64,000 nucleotides of DNA from Alphaproteobacteria bacterium AO1-B (GCA_001890945.1 MLAX01000001.1:682001-746000), one strand, 5' to 3'; positions 45,701 to 53,895 are shown, numbered from the stretch's first letter. Translations and numbers: made by a program. Notes: a model not told the origin generated them from the sequence alone.

Positions 45701-47014
45701 GCGGTAGCCTTCGAAAGTCCGGTTCCGATCAAAAGCCGGAAGCGCCGCCATATCAACGGGGACGCGCAGGGCAGCGTCTGTGACTGGCCAGTCTACTGTT
45801 TTGCCGCTCCATGTGTCACGGCGGTCAAGCGCTCTTGCGATGCTTCCACGTGGGTCGAGATCAAACCGGTTGGCAACTTCGGCCCAGGTCAGTCCAACAA
45901 TATCCGAGCTGGCTGGTCCGACCACGTTGGCAAATTCATCAGAGAGGAACGTGAAACGCTGGTTGATGTCCATCTTCCAAGCAAAACGGACTGGGCGCCG
46001 GCCAGGCTGGAACACAAAATCCGATTTTTCTTCCGCGGCTGGGACGCTCTCTGGATCATTGGCACTGGCGTCGAGATCTTCGGAAGCCTCCAACGCCTGC
46101 AGGCTGTCTATCAAGGCAGTGTCATCTGCATTATCTGCAGGTTCCTGTTCCTGGTCGTCCCCATCTGCGGGTAACTGGACAGCCTCGGCTTGGTCATCAG
46201 GGCCCTCAGCAGCGACCTCCGTGCCCAACTCAAGGCTGTCCCGTGGTTCCGCAGTTCTGTCTTCGGGATCTGCTACGGCCACGGAAGGCAGCGCTTCTGC
46301 AGCTTCCTCGAGTACATCGGCGCGAGCCCACACAGATCCTGCTGGGTCAGCCGTGACATCGACTTCGGGCTCTTCCACCTCCGGCGCCTCGATCGGCTCA
46401 TTGTCCAACGCGATCAGTTTCTGGTCCTCGGAGAGTTGAAAAACCGCGCCATCGTGCAGTGAGCCATCAAGTTCAATCGGACCAAACACCGCGCGATGTC
46501 CGTCCAGCGGAGCTATATCCTCTGGGGTGCCGGTCAAAGATCCAAAGTTTGCGGAGACAATGCCTCTGTCCGTGATGAAGATAGTCACGTCGCTGTTGCT
46601 CACAAGCTGAGCCAAGGTCACGACCGGGTCTTTCGTCGTCGAGAAGCCTTTGTCAGCGCAGATGATGAGGGCTGCAGCCGATCCGTCCTCAAGAACAACC
46701 TTTTTACACTGACAGGTGAGGAGCATCACGCGCAGGCCACGATAGAAGCGCAGCCGGTCGATGCTGAACCGATCTTCAAATCCGGAGGCTGCAATGCGCG
46801 CAATATGCGGGCGGGCCGGGGAGCGCTCGAGCGAATTCAGGTTCGCCAATGCAGAAACGGAGTCTGCTGAGAAGAATGCTGCACCAGCGGCATTCGCCCA
46901 CAAGACGCGCCCTCCGTCAGCGGACCATAACCAGGCAGCGCGCCGATCCGCCACAAGCTCGACCAGGTCGGTCATGCCTGTCAGGTCAAGAAAGGTACGG
47001 GTCTGATGGTCCAT
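42794..47014 (-). CDS. Very large PAS sensor histidine kinase (PdhS/PleC-like) with acidic linker
   Basis: A 1406-residue cytoplasmic kinase. The start at 47014 (MDHQTRTFLDL) has TTTGGAG upstream. Order: PAS-like N-terminal region (~1-170), an acidic stretch, a PAS-like domain (~330-450), a long Glu/Asp/Ala/Ser-rich low-complexity region (~450-890), two PAS domains (~900-1010 and ~1035-1160), then HisKA with His1186 in ISHEIRTPLNAIIGFSEVMM and an ATPase domain (LLSNGIKY, VRDTGSGM, GGGTGLGLPLTK). The GFSEVMMEERFGPIGNDRY phrase is shared with the PleC/DivJ/PdhS group that controls DivK and cell-cycle polarity. That role is inferred. Confidence 0.88.
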   Translation of the reverse strand: MDHQTRTFLDLTGMTDLVELVADRRAAWLWSADGGRVLWANAAGAAFFSADSVSALANLNSLERSPARPHIARIAASGFEDRFSIDRLRFYRGLRVMLLTCQCKKVVLEDGSAAALIICADKGFSTTKDPVVTLAQLVSNSDVTIFITDRGIVSANFGSLTGTPEDIAPLDGHRAVFGPIELDGSLHDGAVFQLSEDQKLIALDNEPIEAPEVEEPEVDVTADPAGSVWARADVLEEAAEALPSVAVADPEDRTAEPRDSLELGTEVAAEGPDDQAEAVQLPADGDDQEQEPADNADDTALIDSLQALEASEDLDASANDPESVPAAEEKSDFVFQPGRRPVRFAWKMDINQRFTFLSDEFANVVGPASSDIVGLTWAEVANRFDLDPRGSIARALDRRDTWSGKTVDWPVTDAALRVPVDMAALPAFDRNRTFEGYRGFGVCRAADAKPGARIAALSPAMAAFDEQLEGGHSEADEEAEDTHASNESEPVDVHHDVNEGRPVEEAEGSETEVSPVPAAEDLKPKQPDALAGKMAIGASAAALVGSLSRFSDHTPKSSSEQNTPGMAEEAVGQCASPSEEPLPDEQTTIDDTAEEQNSPLEAAMKMDAALQQGVSGNDLDLETLEMDSDIEKVADEAGANSLSEAVKSSSADAQEPEIADLPQNEEVETAWDATTAKASNDAPEPSGISGPAPLDASEIETAVRSLQKSFKKERKPAAEQDLFAEAETEISATNPEDEEDTAEETVAADGNNLEEAVDDVADVEAVAEVDEADEATFDAGLLSTDLEENEEREFFEETAAFEAEELAAEFEEDLQATDTADILKPEPSSDNVIPLATVNPRVVPVDTSGLSRPERQAFRKIAEALGARLEGDLEGWDEPDADEADNREDDLPDLPPEVPEAGPIDPSLLDRLPIGIAIAHDRDVLYANKALLSILGYRSIRELSEAGGLEALFIDEAEDLPDADGMEGEVDETMKVRLADGGVRSVDAHMHSVPWNGSRGLMISITERTNKPAPAASEGTAPNFFKEVRSELDGARTQISEMETILETATDGVLVLDEHGTILKVNGSAEALFSASRGEMIGSPFIEFLAPESHRSAEDYLDGLARNGVASILNDGREVLGKVPTGGLIPLFMTMGRIGDKDDTKFCVVLRDITQWKTAEEELTQAKRQAENASSQKSDFLAKISHEIRTPLNAIIGFSEVMMEERFGPIGNDRYKDYLKDIRTSGSHIMSLINDLLDLSKIEAGKQDLKFSAVSANDIINECVALMQPQANRERVIIRASLPDAVPNIVADPRSLRQIVLNLLSNGIKYNKSGGQVILSTTLEPNGEVSIRVRDTGSGMNPKQLAAALEPFRQVHTARRGGGTGLGLPLTKALAEANRAQFHIDSTPDQGTLVEITFPTERVLSE

Positions 47015-47274
47015 GCTCTGCTCCAAAGGATCAAGTGGCACCGGGCGCACGACGCAATAACCCAGCATTTTTCAGCAGCGTTAACACTCTGTTAATACCG
47101 GGAAACAGCGTCACCGTCCACGATAAGCATGGTTGCTAAAGGGGTTACATGAAGGCGTGGTTAATCGGCGCATGCGAATTTGCGGCACTGCCATATGCGT
47201 GTTACGAATTTTTGGCATGGAAATATCTCACGAGATCACGTCCTATCCATTTTCGATATCCAAGGAGCGCAATA

Positions 47275-47661
47275 ATGACTGCTGACAAAACCGGCTTTGA
47301 AGTGCCAGAACAGATGCGTGACTTTGCCGAAAAGAGCGTTGACCAGGCGCGCAAGGCTTTTGACGATTTCATGGGTGCCACTCACAAGGCCGTAACCAAT
47401 GTTGAAGAGAGCGCCAACGCTGTTCAGGCCGGAGCAGCTGATGTCAACAAAAAGGCGCTTGGGTATGCAGAAGAGCATGTAAATGCGGCCTTCAAGTTTG
47501 CACAGGACCTGGTGAAGGCATCGAATGTCGAAGACATGATGAAGCTGCAGCAGGACTACCTTCGGACCCAGATGGAATCTCTTGGCGAACAAGCTCGTGA
47601 ATTCTCCAACTCCGCGACGAAGGCTGTCTCTGACGCCACCAAGGCCGCTCAAAAAGATTAA
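47275..47661 (+). CDS. Phasin family protein
   Basis: A 128-residue, mostly helical protein of the phasin family, which coats polyhydroxyalkanoate granules. The chain is Ala/Lys/Glu-rich with amphipathic repeats (QARKAFDDFMGATHKAV, ALGYAEEHVNAAFKFAQDL). The frame is open 42 codons upstream, but ATG 47275 has AAGGAG ahead and gives the typical start. A second phasin gene lies 348 bases downstream. It could also be a general granule or surface-binding protein if no PHA is made. Confidence 0.85.
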   Translation: MTADKTGFEVPEQMRDFAEKSVDQARKAFDDFMGATHKAVTNVEESANAVQAGAADVNKKALGYAEEHVNAAFKFAQDLVKASNVEDMMKLQQDYLRTQMESLGEQAREFSNSATKAVSDATKAAQKD

Positions 47662-47681
47662 GTCTCTCATGTGTGTGTGAT

Positions 47682-47712
47682 TGACGCTGGCGCAGGTTAT
47701 CTGCGCCAGTCA
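47682..47712 (+). terminator. Hairpin after the first phasin gene
   Basis: TGACGCTGGCGCAG and CTGCGCCAGTCA pair with one bulge around GTTAT. No clear T-run follows. It is 20 bases after the stop, so a transcription end or 3' protection is likely. Confidence 0.55.
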
Positions 47713-47872
47713 GTGTTGGTTCGAACCCGACTATATGTGATCGTATCGGAGCTGGCTCTGTCCGCGACCTTTTCTGCGTGACTCGTTCAGGTGATATGTG
47801 TTGACGCGTTTATTGCCAGCCATGCCTGCACCCGGCCAAAAAACTCCCGAAGACGCAACGGAAATTTTATTG

Positions 47873-47899
47873 TGCACTGCAAAAAAATATTGCAATGCA
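47873..47899. promoter_or_regulatory. Candidate PhaR-type operator pair
   Basis: TGCACTGCA (47873-47881) and TGCAATGCA (47891-47899) are two TGC-N3-GCA dyads 18 bases apart centre to centre, about 110-140 bases ahead of the second phasin gene. PhaR repressors bind CTGC-N3-4-GCAG-type sites near phasin genes, so this is a good candidate; the regulator gene is not in the window. Confidence 0.5.
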
Positions 47900-48009
47900 G
47901 CAAAAGATGTCCTATGTAGGGAATGCGGATGACGACAGGGTCCGTCGGGAGATGACCGGCGGAAATCATATTCACCAATGATCGCATCCGAACTCTAGGA
48001 GATGAGATC

Positions 48010-48519
48010 ATGACTGACACGACAACTGCTACCAAAACAGCTTCTAAAACCCGCGCAACCAAAGCAAAGGCTGCACCGGCTGCTGCTTTCCCGGAATTCG
48101 AAGCATTCGCAATGCCGAAAATGGAAGTTCCGGCTGCTTTCCGTGAAGCAACCGAGAAGAGCATCGAGAGCGCACGTGAGACCTACGCTAAGGTCAAGAC
48201 TGCTGCTGAAGATGCAACCGATCTGATGGAAGACACCTTTGAAACTTCCCGTCAGGGCGTTGTTGAATTCAACCACAAGGCCGTTGATGCTGCCAAAGTC
48301 AACGCCGACGCTGCTTTCACCTTCATCAAGGACATCATGTCCGTGAAGACCCTGGCAGAAGCCATCGAGCTGCAGTCTACGTTTGCACGTCAGCAGTTCG
48401 ACAGCCTCAGCGCTCAGAGCAAGGAAATGCAGGAACTGGCAACCAAGCTGGGCACCGACGTTTCCGCTCCGGTTAAAGAAGCTATGGAAAAAACCTTCAA
48501 AGACATGAAGGTAAACTAA
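48010..48519 (+). CDS. phaP: Phasin family protein (PhaP-like)
   Basis: A 169-residue phasin. The first ~30 residues are Thr/Ala/Lys-rich and flexible; the rest is one long helical domain with the family motif FREATEKSIESARETYAKVK (~43-62) and FARQQFDSLSAQSKEMQELA (~120-139). Expected on the surface of polyhydroxyalkanoate granules. Strong TAGGAG ribosome-binding site, a PhaR-like operator pair upstream and a strong terminator downstream suggest a highly expressed, separately regulated gene. Confidence 0.9.
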   Translation: MTDTTTATKTASKTRATKAKAAPAAAFPEFEAFAMPKMEVPAAFREATEKSIESARETYAKVKTAAEDATDLMEDTFETSRQGVVEFNHKAVDAAKVNADAAFTFIKDIMSVKTLAEAIELQSTFARQQFDSLSAQSKEMQELATKLGTDVSAPVKEAMEKTFKDMKVN

Positions 48520-48553
48520 GTCTATCGGCACATGGTGCCTGGACAGCGTATTG

Positions 48554-48587
48554 TGCCCGGAGCTGAAAGCTCCGGGCATTTGCTTTT
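48554..48587 (+). terminator. Terminator after the second phasin gene
   Basis: Perfect 10-bp stem TGCCCGGAGC / GCTCCGGGCA with TGAAA loop, followed by TTTGCTTTT, 34 bases after the stop. Confidence 0.9.
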
Positions 48588-48702
48588 CAACAAGCAAAAA
48601 TTTCTGAAAATTGACGCTTGCCGGTCCGGCAAAACGGCGTTAGAAGACGCCCTTGAAATTGGTGGACGGAAGCCTCACACCGTGCCAATTTAAGGACCTT
48701 GT

Positions 48703-48779
48703 GCAGACGTAGCTCAGTTGGTTAGAGCGTCGGATTGTGGCTCCGAAGGTCGGTGGTTCGAATCCACTCGTCTGTACCA
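48703..48779 (+). tRNA. tRNA-His (anticodon GTG)
   Basis: A full 77-base cloverleaf: acceptor GCAGACG / CGTCTGT (first pair G-T), D arm GCTC..GAGC, anticodon arm TCGGA-TTGTGGC-TCCGA with anticodon GTG (48736-48738), T arm GGTGG-TTCGAAT-CCACT (last pair imperfect), and an encoded CCA. The discriminator is A (48776) and the base before the acceptor is T, so the usual G-1:C73 pair of tRNA-His is absent, as known for many alphaproteobacteria. Confidence 0.97.
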
Positions 48780-48924
48780 CTTCTCTCCCACACACTAATT
48801 GTTGCCATCGAATTCCTGGTGGGTCGCAGAACTCCCTTAACGGAAGCATGTTAGCTTGTGTCTGATTTTTGAGATGCGGCGGTCACATGCGTGTCCGCCC
48901 GACAGATTTTCAGGGAGTGAGTTT

Positions 48925-49440
48925 ATGGCGAAGGAACGGCTGGGATTATGGGGCAGATTGATCCGGTTGCCGGGGAATTTGCTTCTGGCCTTGATTAACG
49001 CAACGGCCCTTCTGGTCATTGTGGCGTGTGTGCTGGCTCTTCTCGTAATGAACAAGGTTGAGGAAACAGGAACCCGCGTTGCGGGGGCGGTCACCGGCGC
49101 AACACTGGCCCGGCTTCAAGTGACACCGGCTGAATTCAAAGACAATTTGGAAAGCCTGGACACCAGACTGAGCGAGATCTCCGAGCGCCTGAAAAATCGT
49201 GGAGAGGAATCTGATGCAGCGCTCCGGCGTCAGCTCAGTGAATTGAACGCCAATTTGGTTGGCTTGCGTCAGGCCGCCGATGGCATCCGATCTGCTGGGC
49301 CGGACATAACCGCAGCCGCGTTTGACCAGGCGGGCGATCTTTTGACAGATTCGCTGTACACCTTACGCGGCTGCGGCGTCCCCACCAATGTGGTTATCCA
49401 GGAAGAGGCTGACATGTCCGTTCAAGGATCATCTAATTAA
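48925..49440 (+). CDS. Unrecognised single-pass membrane protein with coiled coil
   Basis: I do not recognise this 171-residue protein. It has a basic N-terminus, one strong membrane segment (LLLALINATALLVIVACVLALLVM, ~residues 19-42) and a predicted coiled coil at ~75-125 (heptad-like LESLDTRLSEISERLKNRGE and LRRQLSELNANLVGLRQ). The C-terminus contains two separated Cys-free helical parts and RGCGVPTNVV. ATG 48925 has CAGGGAG ahead; the frame is open 23 codons earlier. It lies after tRNA-His and convergent with the GNAT gene. Confidence 0.75.
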   Translation: MAKERLGLWGRLIRLPGNLLLALINATALLVIVACVLALLVMNKVEETGTRVAGAVTGATLARLQVTPAEFKDNLESLDTRLSEISERLKNRGEESDAALRRQLSELNANLVGLRQAADGIRSAGPDITAAAFDQAGDLLTDSLYTLRGCGVPTNVVIQEEADMSVQGSSN

Positions 49441-49442
49441 GG

Positions 49443-49748
49443 TCAACCTTGAAAGACATCCGCCCATTCCGGATATTTTTGCCTTTGCGCATTCACATAC
49501 GGACACAGTGGAACGATCTTGATGCTGTTTTCACGCGCATCTGCCACGAGCCGCTCCACGAGCGCTTTGCCAACACCCATGCCGCGCATACTGTCGGGAA
49601 CGCCCGTATGATCAGCAATAATCATATGATCACTGACAATCGAAAAGGTTAGTTCCGCCGGCTCGTCAATGCCGGCCACCGCTGCAACGTAGCGCCCCTT
49701 TGCGCTGTCTTTCGTCAGCGTGATTGTGATTTCGGCGGAATGCGACAT
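49443..49748 (-). CDS. Small GNAT acetyltransferase (YjdJ-like)
   Basis: A 101-residue protein of the short GNAT family related to YjdJ and human GCN5L-like small N-acetyltransferases. The acetyl-CoA loop is seen as SMRGMGVGKALVERLV (~57-72), followed by the family end VPLCPYVNAQRQKYPEWADV. The substrate is unknown. Two ATGs in a row follow AAAGGAG; 49748 has the better spacing. Confidence 0.87.
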   Translation of the reverse strand: MSHSAEITITLTKDSAKGRYVAAVAGIDEPAELTFSIVSDHMIIADHTGVPDSMRGMGVGKALVERLVADARENSIKIVPLCPYVNAQRQKYPEWADVFQG

Positions 49749-49897
49749 CATGAACTCCTTTAAGATTGGCGCGCAGAGTAGCTCTGCGCGCACTTTATAG
49801 CGTGTCGTGTTCAATTGAATGCAGACTGCTTCAGGTTTCGCGTACGAGACTAAGGCGAGTGGCAGCGAAACCTGAATCCGTCTGAACGTGACTTGCT

Positions 49898-50617
49898 CTA
49901 GGATGTAGGGCAGTTACGCCGCAAATCGAAGAGCAGGAACTCAGAATCTTGCTGAGCGCTCAAGGAGACGGCTCCTTGCTCCAGGAGACCGAGACCGTCG
50001 CCGGCGTTGAGTTGTTGTCCGTTAACACTCAGTGCACCCTTGACGACCTGCAGCCAGACCTTTCTGCCTGGGCGGATATCAAATGCAAGACTGCGATCGG
50101 CGGAAAGCAGCGACCCATAAAGGTCGAGGTCCTGATGAATAACGAGCGATCCCTCACGGCCATCACGGGACCCGATCAGCCTTAGTGCGTTCTGTCGCTC
50201 TTCAACCGGGAACGCCTTTTGGTCGTAGCTCGGCGCGAGTCCATCCTGCTCTGGTACGATCCAGATTTGCAGGAAGTGGACGGGATCCGTGTCGGAAGCG
50301 TTGTATTCGCTGTGGCGGACGCCTGTTCCGGCTGTCATGCGTTGCAGTTCGCCGGGGCGGATGACGGAGCCGGTGCCAATGCTGTCTTTGTGCTCCAACC
50401 CACCAGAGACAACATAGGAGATGATCTCCATGTTCTCATGCGGATGAGTTGGAAAGCCGGCAGACGGTGCGACACGGTCTTCGTTGATGACGCGTAGCGC
50501 TCCGAAACCGATGTAATTCGGGTCGAAGTAGGAGCCGAACGAGAAAGTGTGTTTGCTTTTCAACCAACCGAAGTCGGCATCGCCGCGGGCGTCAGAGGCG
50601 CGATAAATCTGGGACAT
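49898..50617 (-). CDS. Pirin family protein
   Basis: A 239-residue bicupin of the pirin family (YhhW-like). The N-terminal cupin carries the metal ligands HPHENMEIISYV (~54-65) and, later, GTGVRHSEYN (His and Glu). Bacterial pirins include quercetin dioxygenases and redox-linked regulators; which applies here cannot be told. ATG 50617 has AAAGGAT upstream; the frame begins six codons earlier. A lone gene. Confidence 0.9.
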   Translation of the reverse strand: MSQIYRASDARGDADFGWLKSKHTFSFGSYFDPNYIGFGALRVINEDRVAPSAGFPTHPHENMEIISYVVSGGLEHKDSIGTGSVIRPGELQRMTAGTGVRHSEYNASDTDPVHFLQIWIVPEQDGLAPSYDQKAFPVEERQNALRLIGSRDGREGSLVIHQDLDLYGSLLSADRSLAFDIRPGRKVWLQVVKGALSVNGQQLNAGDGLGLLEQGAVSLSAQQDSEFLLFDLRRNCPTS

Positions 50618-50759
50618 GGTGACGATCCTTTTCAAACTTTGGCGGGGATGTCCCGCGCTGCTGGGCCTAAGATCGTCATGCGTACTGTTTTATACAATGA
50701 GCCGAGTGTTTAACGATTAGTCATCGTTTTTTGAACAATCACATGGATTGCTGATGGCA

Positions 50760-51317
50760 TCACGCAATATCAGCGAGGGCTCCGTTTTCTCTTGCGATGG
50801 CTTTTACCCGAGCCGCATCTGGTTTGACGGTTTGGCCATCCGGAGCAAAGGCCTTTTTGAACGAAAACGCCCCGACGTTTGGGCCGTTGTCCATCAAATC
50901 CTCAAATCGGCTAACCGCTTCCGTCCAGTCCGGCTGGTGACCAGCCGGGATCCACCACAAGACATATTCCGGGACACAGGGTCTTGCGAGGTGCCATTTG
51001 CTGCCCTGCCGATAGGCGTCTCCATGGTGTCCGTGGTAAGTCGCCGCCATGAGGGCCTCGATCGTCTCCCATAAAGACAGGGTGGAGGGTGCCCAGCCGT
51101 CACCATTGCTGTTGTCCCAGCATTTGGGAAACACCTGCGGTCCCCAGCTCAACGGACCTTCCTCGCCCTCGTATCCTGAGTGCGCGATGAACCCGCTCGC
51201 GTTCTCTATTTCCGCGAACGCGCCGGGCTCGGCGTCGCGAAACCCTTTGATCGCATCCGATTGATAGGGAGCGATGAACTGATTGAATGTATATACGGCC
51301 AGGTGATGCGACTGCAT
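50760..51317 (-). CDS. DUF3291-like protein, paralogue 1
   Basis: A 185-residue soluble protein resembling the DUF3291 family (dimeric alpha/beta-barrel-like monooxygenase fold, function unknown). Conserved phrases with its neighbour: EPGAFAEIE, GFIAHSGY, PKCWDNSNGDGWAP, LSLWETIEALMAATYHGHHGDAY, YVLWWIP. There is no signal peptide. It is a tandem paralogue of the gene at 51436-51993, same strand and same length. Confidence 0.8.
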   Translation of the reverse strand: MQSHHLAVYTFNQFIAPYQSDAIKGFRDAEPGAFAEIENASGFIAHSGYEGEEGPLSWGPQVFPKCWDNSNGDGWAPSTLSLWETIEALMAATYHGHHGDAYRQGSKWHLARPCVPEYVLWWIPAGHQPDWTEAVSRFEDLMDNGPNVGAFSFKKAFAPDGQTVKPDAARVKAIARENGALADIA

Positions 51318-51435
51318 TAAATCTCCAATTTTGCGTGAGCATCAAAAGAGGCGTTATGCAAAACATCAATCAAAAATTGCGCGTGGATTAGGTGTTTCTA
51401 AACTGGTGTGTCCTGTCAGCATCAAGAGTTCGTGC

Positions 51436-51993
51436 TCAATCTTGTGTCGGAGCCGGCGTAATTCTCCCTGCGAGCAGCTGTACTTTTTGTGCATCAGGAT
51501 TCGTTCGCCGTCCCGCCGGATCAAAAACCTGTTTGAAGGAAAAGGCGGACGCGCTCGGACCATTGTCCAGTAGGCCTTCATACCTTCCAACGGCCTCTGC
51601 CCAGTCTGGTCTGTGGTCTTCGGGTACCCACCACAAAACGTAAGAGGGGATGTCTTTTGCCCGAATATGCCATTGGTGACCGAGCCGGTACGCATGGCCA
51701 TGATAGCCGTGATACGTAGCCGCAATCAGTGCTTCTATTGAAGTCCAAAGCGAGAGGGTCACTGGGGCCCAACCGTCGCCGTTCAAATTCTCCCAGCACT
51801 TTGGCATGACCATTGAGCCCCAGCTCGCCGGTCCGTCTTCGCCGCGATACCCGGAGCGCGCGATGAACCCCTCGCATTGTTCGACAGCCGCGAAGGCTCC
51901 AGGCTCGACGTCGCGATAGGCCTTGTTCCTGTCCGCAAGAAACGGCGCAGCCAATTCATTGTAAGTGTATACGGCAAGGATTTTGGACTGCAT
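51436..51993 (-). CDS. DUF3291-like protein, paralogue 2
   Basis: A 185-residue protein aligning without gaps to the downstream neighbour (50760-51317), with well over half the residues identical by eye. ATG 51993 was chosen because it gives the same N-terminus (MQSKILAVYTYNE versus MQSHHLAVYTFNQ); the frame is open 70 codons further. Strictly shared residues cluster in PKCW.N.NGDGWAP and AATYHG.HG.AYR, probable active-site or ligand regions. It arose by tandem duplication; 118 bases separate the genes. Confidence 0.8.
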   Translation of the reverse strand: MQSKILAVYTYNELAAPFLADRNKAYRDVEPGAFAAVEQCEGFIARSGYRGEDGPASWGSMVMPKCWENLNGDGWAPVTLSLWTSIEALIAATYHGYHGHAYRLGHQWHIRAKDIPSYVLWWVPEDHRPDWAEAVGRYEGLLDNGPSASAFSFKQVFDPAGRRTNPDAQKVQLLAGRITPAPTQD

Positions 51994-52237
51994 TTCAGCT
52001 CCGCTACTTAAGCTGGTTCCGGAAAGATATGGCGGGCAATTCAGAAGTGCCAGTGTTGATGCGTCGTACCGTACGAACCAGGCTCGGGGTTCAAATGCAT
52101 ATCTATGCCGAACCGGAAACGCAGTTGTGGTCTTTTGTTTCTGACCAAGCTGACTATTGTGCGCGCTGCGGACCGTTTGACTTTCGGCGGGATTTTCGAT
52201 CACCGATATCCGCTCAGGAATACGACAAGGAGCCTAC

Positions 52238-53065
52238 GTGGAAGATCTCAGTTTTGTTTCGCTCGCTTTGCTGGCGGGCGCGTTGCTTGCGACGGGCCTT
52301 GTCGCCGGGATTATCGCAGGCCTCCTTGGCGTTGGCGGCGGCATCGTGATCGTCCCGGTGCTCTATTACATGTTCACCGCTCTGAAGATCGATCCCGCGA
52401 TCCTGATGCATGTGGCGGTCGGCACCTCTCTTGCAACTATTTTAGCAACTGGTACTTCGTCCGCGCGGGCACATTACAACCGCGGCAGTGTCGATATGGA
52501 TCTGTTGAAACGGTGGTGGTGGGCGATCGCGATCGGTGTAATTTCAGGTGCAATGATTGCCGGCAACATGTCCGGCGGTGCGCTGACCCTGGTGTTCGGC
52601 GTGGTTGCTCTATTGGTCTCCGCCAACATGTTGCTGCGCAAAGAAGGCTCTGCACTTGCAGACAAACTGCCGGGATCTCCTATCAAGGAGCTGCTTGGTT
52701 TTCTCATTGGCGGTATCTCGGTCATGATGGGGATTGGCGGCGGGACCCTCGGCGTTCCGACATTGACATTGTTCAATTATCCGATCCGCAAGGCGGTCGG
52801 GACCGCGGCTGCCATTGGCCTCATCATCGCGGTGCCTGGTACACTGATGTCGATCTTTTTTGGCTGGGGTGCGGAAGGTCTTCCGCCCTTGTCGCTCGGC
52901 TATGTAAACCTGATCGGGTTCTTCCTGATCATACCGGCGTCAACCTTCGCCGCGCCGCTTGGGGCGAAAATTGCGCATGCGATTGATCCTTCCAAACTCA
53001 AACTGATCTTTGCCCTATTTCTCGGTTTCACCGGTCTTCGTATGATCTACGATGTCATGATGTGA
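52238..53065 (+). CDS. TauE/SafE family sulfite or organosulfur exporter
   Basis: A 275-residue membrane protein with about eight hydrophobic segments and the duplicated Gly-rich motif of the TauE/SafE family (GLLGVGGGIVIVPVL and MGIGGGTLGVPTL). It probably exports sulfite, sulfoacetate or another small anion. The start is a GTG at 52238 behind AAGGAG. It stands alone, so the substrate cannot be inferred from neighbours, though sulfite export would fit a genome with a sulfite-producing pathway. Confidence 0.9.
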   Translation: MEDLSFVSLALLAGALLATGLVAGIIAGLLGVGGGIVIVPVLYYMFTALKIDPAILMHVAVGTSLATILATGTSSARAHYNRGSVDMDLLKRWWWAIAIGVISGAMIAGNMSGGALTLVFGVVALLVSANMLLRKEGSALADKLPGSPIKELLGFLIGGISVMMGIGGGTLGVPTLTLFNYPIRKAVGTAAAIGLIIAVPGTLMSIFFGWGAEGLPPLSLGYVNLIGFFLIIPASTFAAPLGAKIAHAIDPSKLKLIFALFLGFTGLRMIYDVMM

Positions 53066-53193
53066 TCCGGCGGATTCAGAAAATTTCTTGATCAAGTTGA
53101 TGAACAACTTTCATTGGTTCTCTCTAAGCGGATCAGGGACAATGATGGACAGATGTTCACAAATGATCAGCGCTGGCTGGCAATAGGAATTTT

Positions 53194-53895
53194 ATGTTGG
53201 AACGGAATGTCACGCTCAGCTTCAAGGGCTGTGTGCAGGGGGCTTTGCTGTGTATGCCGGGGTTTCCCGGTGTGGTCGCGCTGGGCATGGTTTTTGGAAC
53301 CGTCGCGGCGCAAAAGGGCCTGACTTTTCTGGAAACGATCATGATCAATTCGCTGGTTTTTGCCGGCGCCAGCCAATTCGTCGCGATGGAAGTTTATAGT
53401 GATCCCCTGACCTGGGGCTCGCTAATCGCAATGGTCGGCGTGACCGCTGCTGTGAACATGCGAATGCTGCTGATCGGCGCAAGCCTGCGTCCCTGGCTTG
53501 GACAGGTGCCGGCCTACAAGACCTACCCAGCCCTTTATTTCCTGACCGATTTGAATTGGCTCATTTCTCTTTCCGAATACGAGAAGGGAACCCGGGACTG
53601 GGGTGTCTATCTCGGCAGCGGTTTGTTCACTTGGACTGTGTGGTCACTGTCCGTCATCCCTGGCTATTTCGCAGGAAGCCTTATTTCTGATCCCAAAGCT
53701 TTCGGCCTGGACGTCATTTTGCCTGCCTTCTTCGCCGCTCTTCTGGTGCCACTTTGGAAGGGAAAACGCCAGACCGTCAGCTGGCTGGTTGCAGGGGCAG
53801 TTGCCACCACGACATGGGCTTTGGTCGGCGGGTATTGGAGTATTTTTACCGGCGCAATAGCCGGAGCGCTGGCGGGGGCTTATCTCGATGACTGA
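53194..53895 (+). CDS. azlC: AzlC family branched-chain amino acid exporter, large subunit
   Basis: Inner-membrane protein of the AzlC family, 233 residues with about five to six hydrophobic segments; motif GFPGVVALGMVFGTVAAQ near the N-terminus and GASQFVAMEVY. AzlC and AzlD together export branched-chain amino acids or analogues. It overlaps azlD by eight bases. Confidence 0.92.
   Translation: MLERNVTLSFKGCVQGALLCMPGFPGVVALGMVFGTVAAQKGLTFLETIMINSLVFAGASQFVAMEVYSDPLTWGSLIAMVGVTAAVNMRMLLIGASLRPWLGQVPAYKTYPALYFLTDLNWLISLSEYEKGTRDWGVYLGSGLFTWTVWSLSVIPGYFAGSLISDPKAFGLDVILPAFFAALLVPLWKGKRQTVSWLVAGAVATTTWALVGGYWSIFTGAIAGALAGAYLDD

Larger units (their letters stand above)
47662..48009 (+). other. 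Intergenic region between the two phasin genes
   Basis: 348 bases holding a hairpin after the first phasin gene (47682-47712), two TGC-N3-GCA sites (47873-47881 and 47891-47899), and the leader of the second phasin gene with TAGGAG at 47997. No extra ORF is convincing. Confidence 0.55.

Noticed and set aside
44499..46439. Several Ser/Ala-rich plus-strand frames within the large kinase gene
   Set aside because: They are complements of the Glu/Asp/Ala-rich linker (GAA/GAG read backwards gives Ser/Phe/Leu codons), not secreted Ser-rich proteins.
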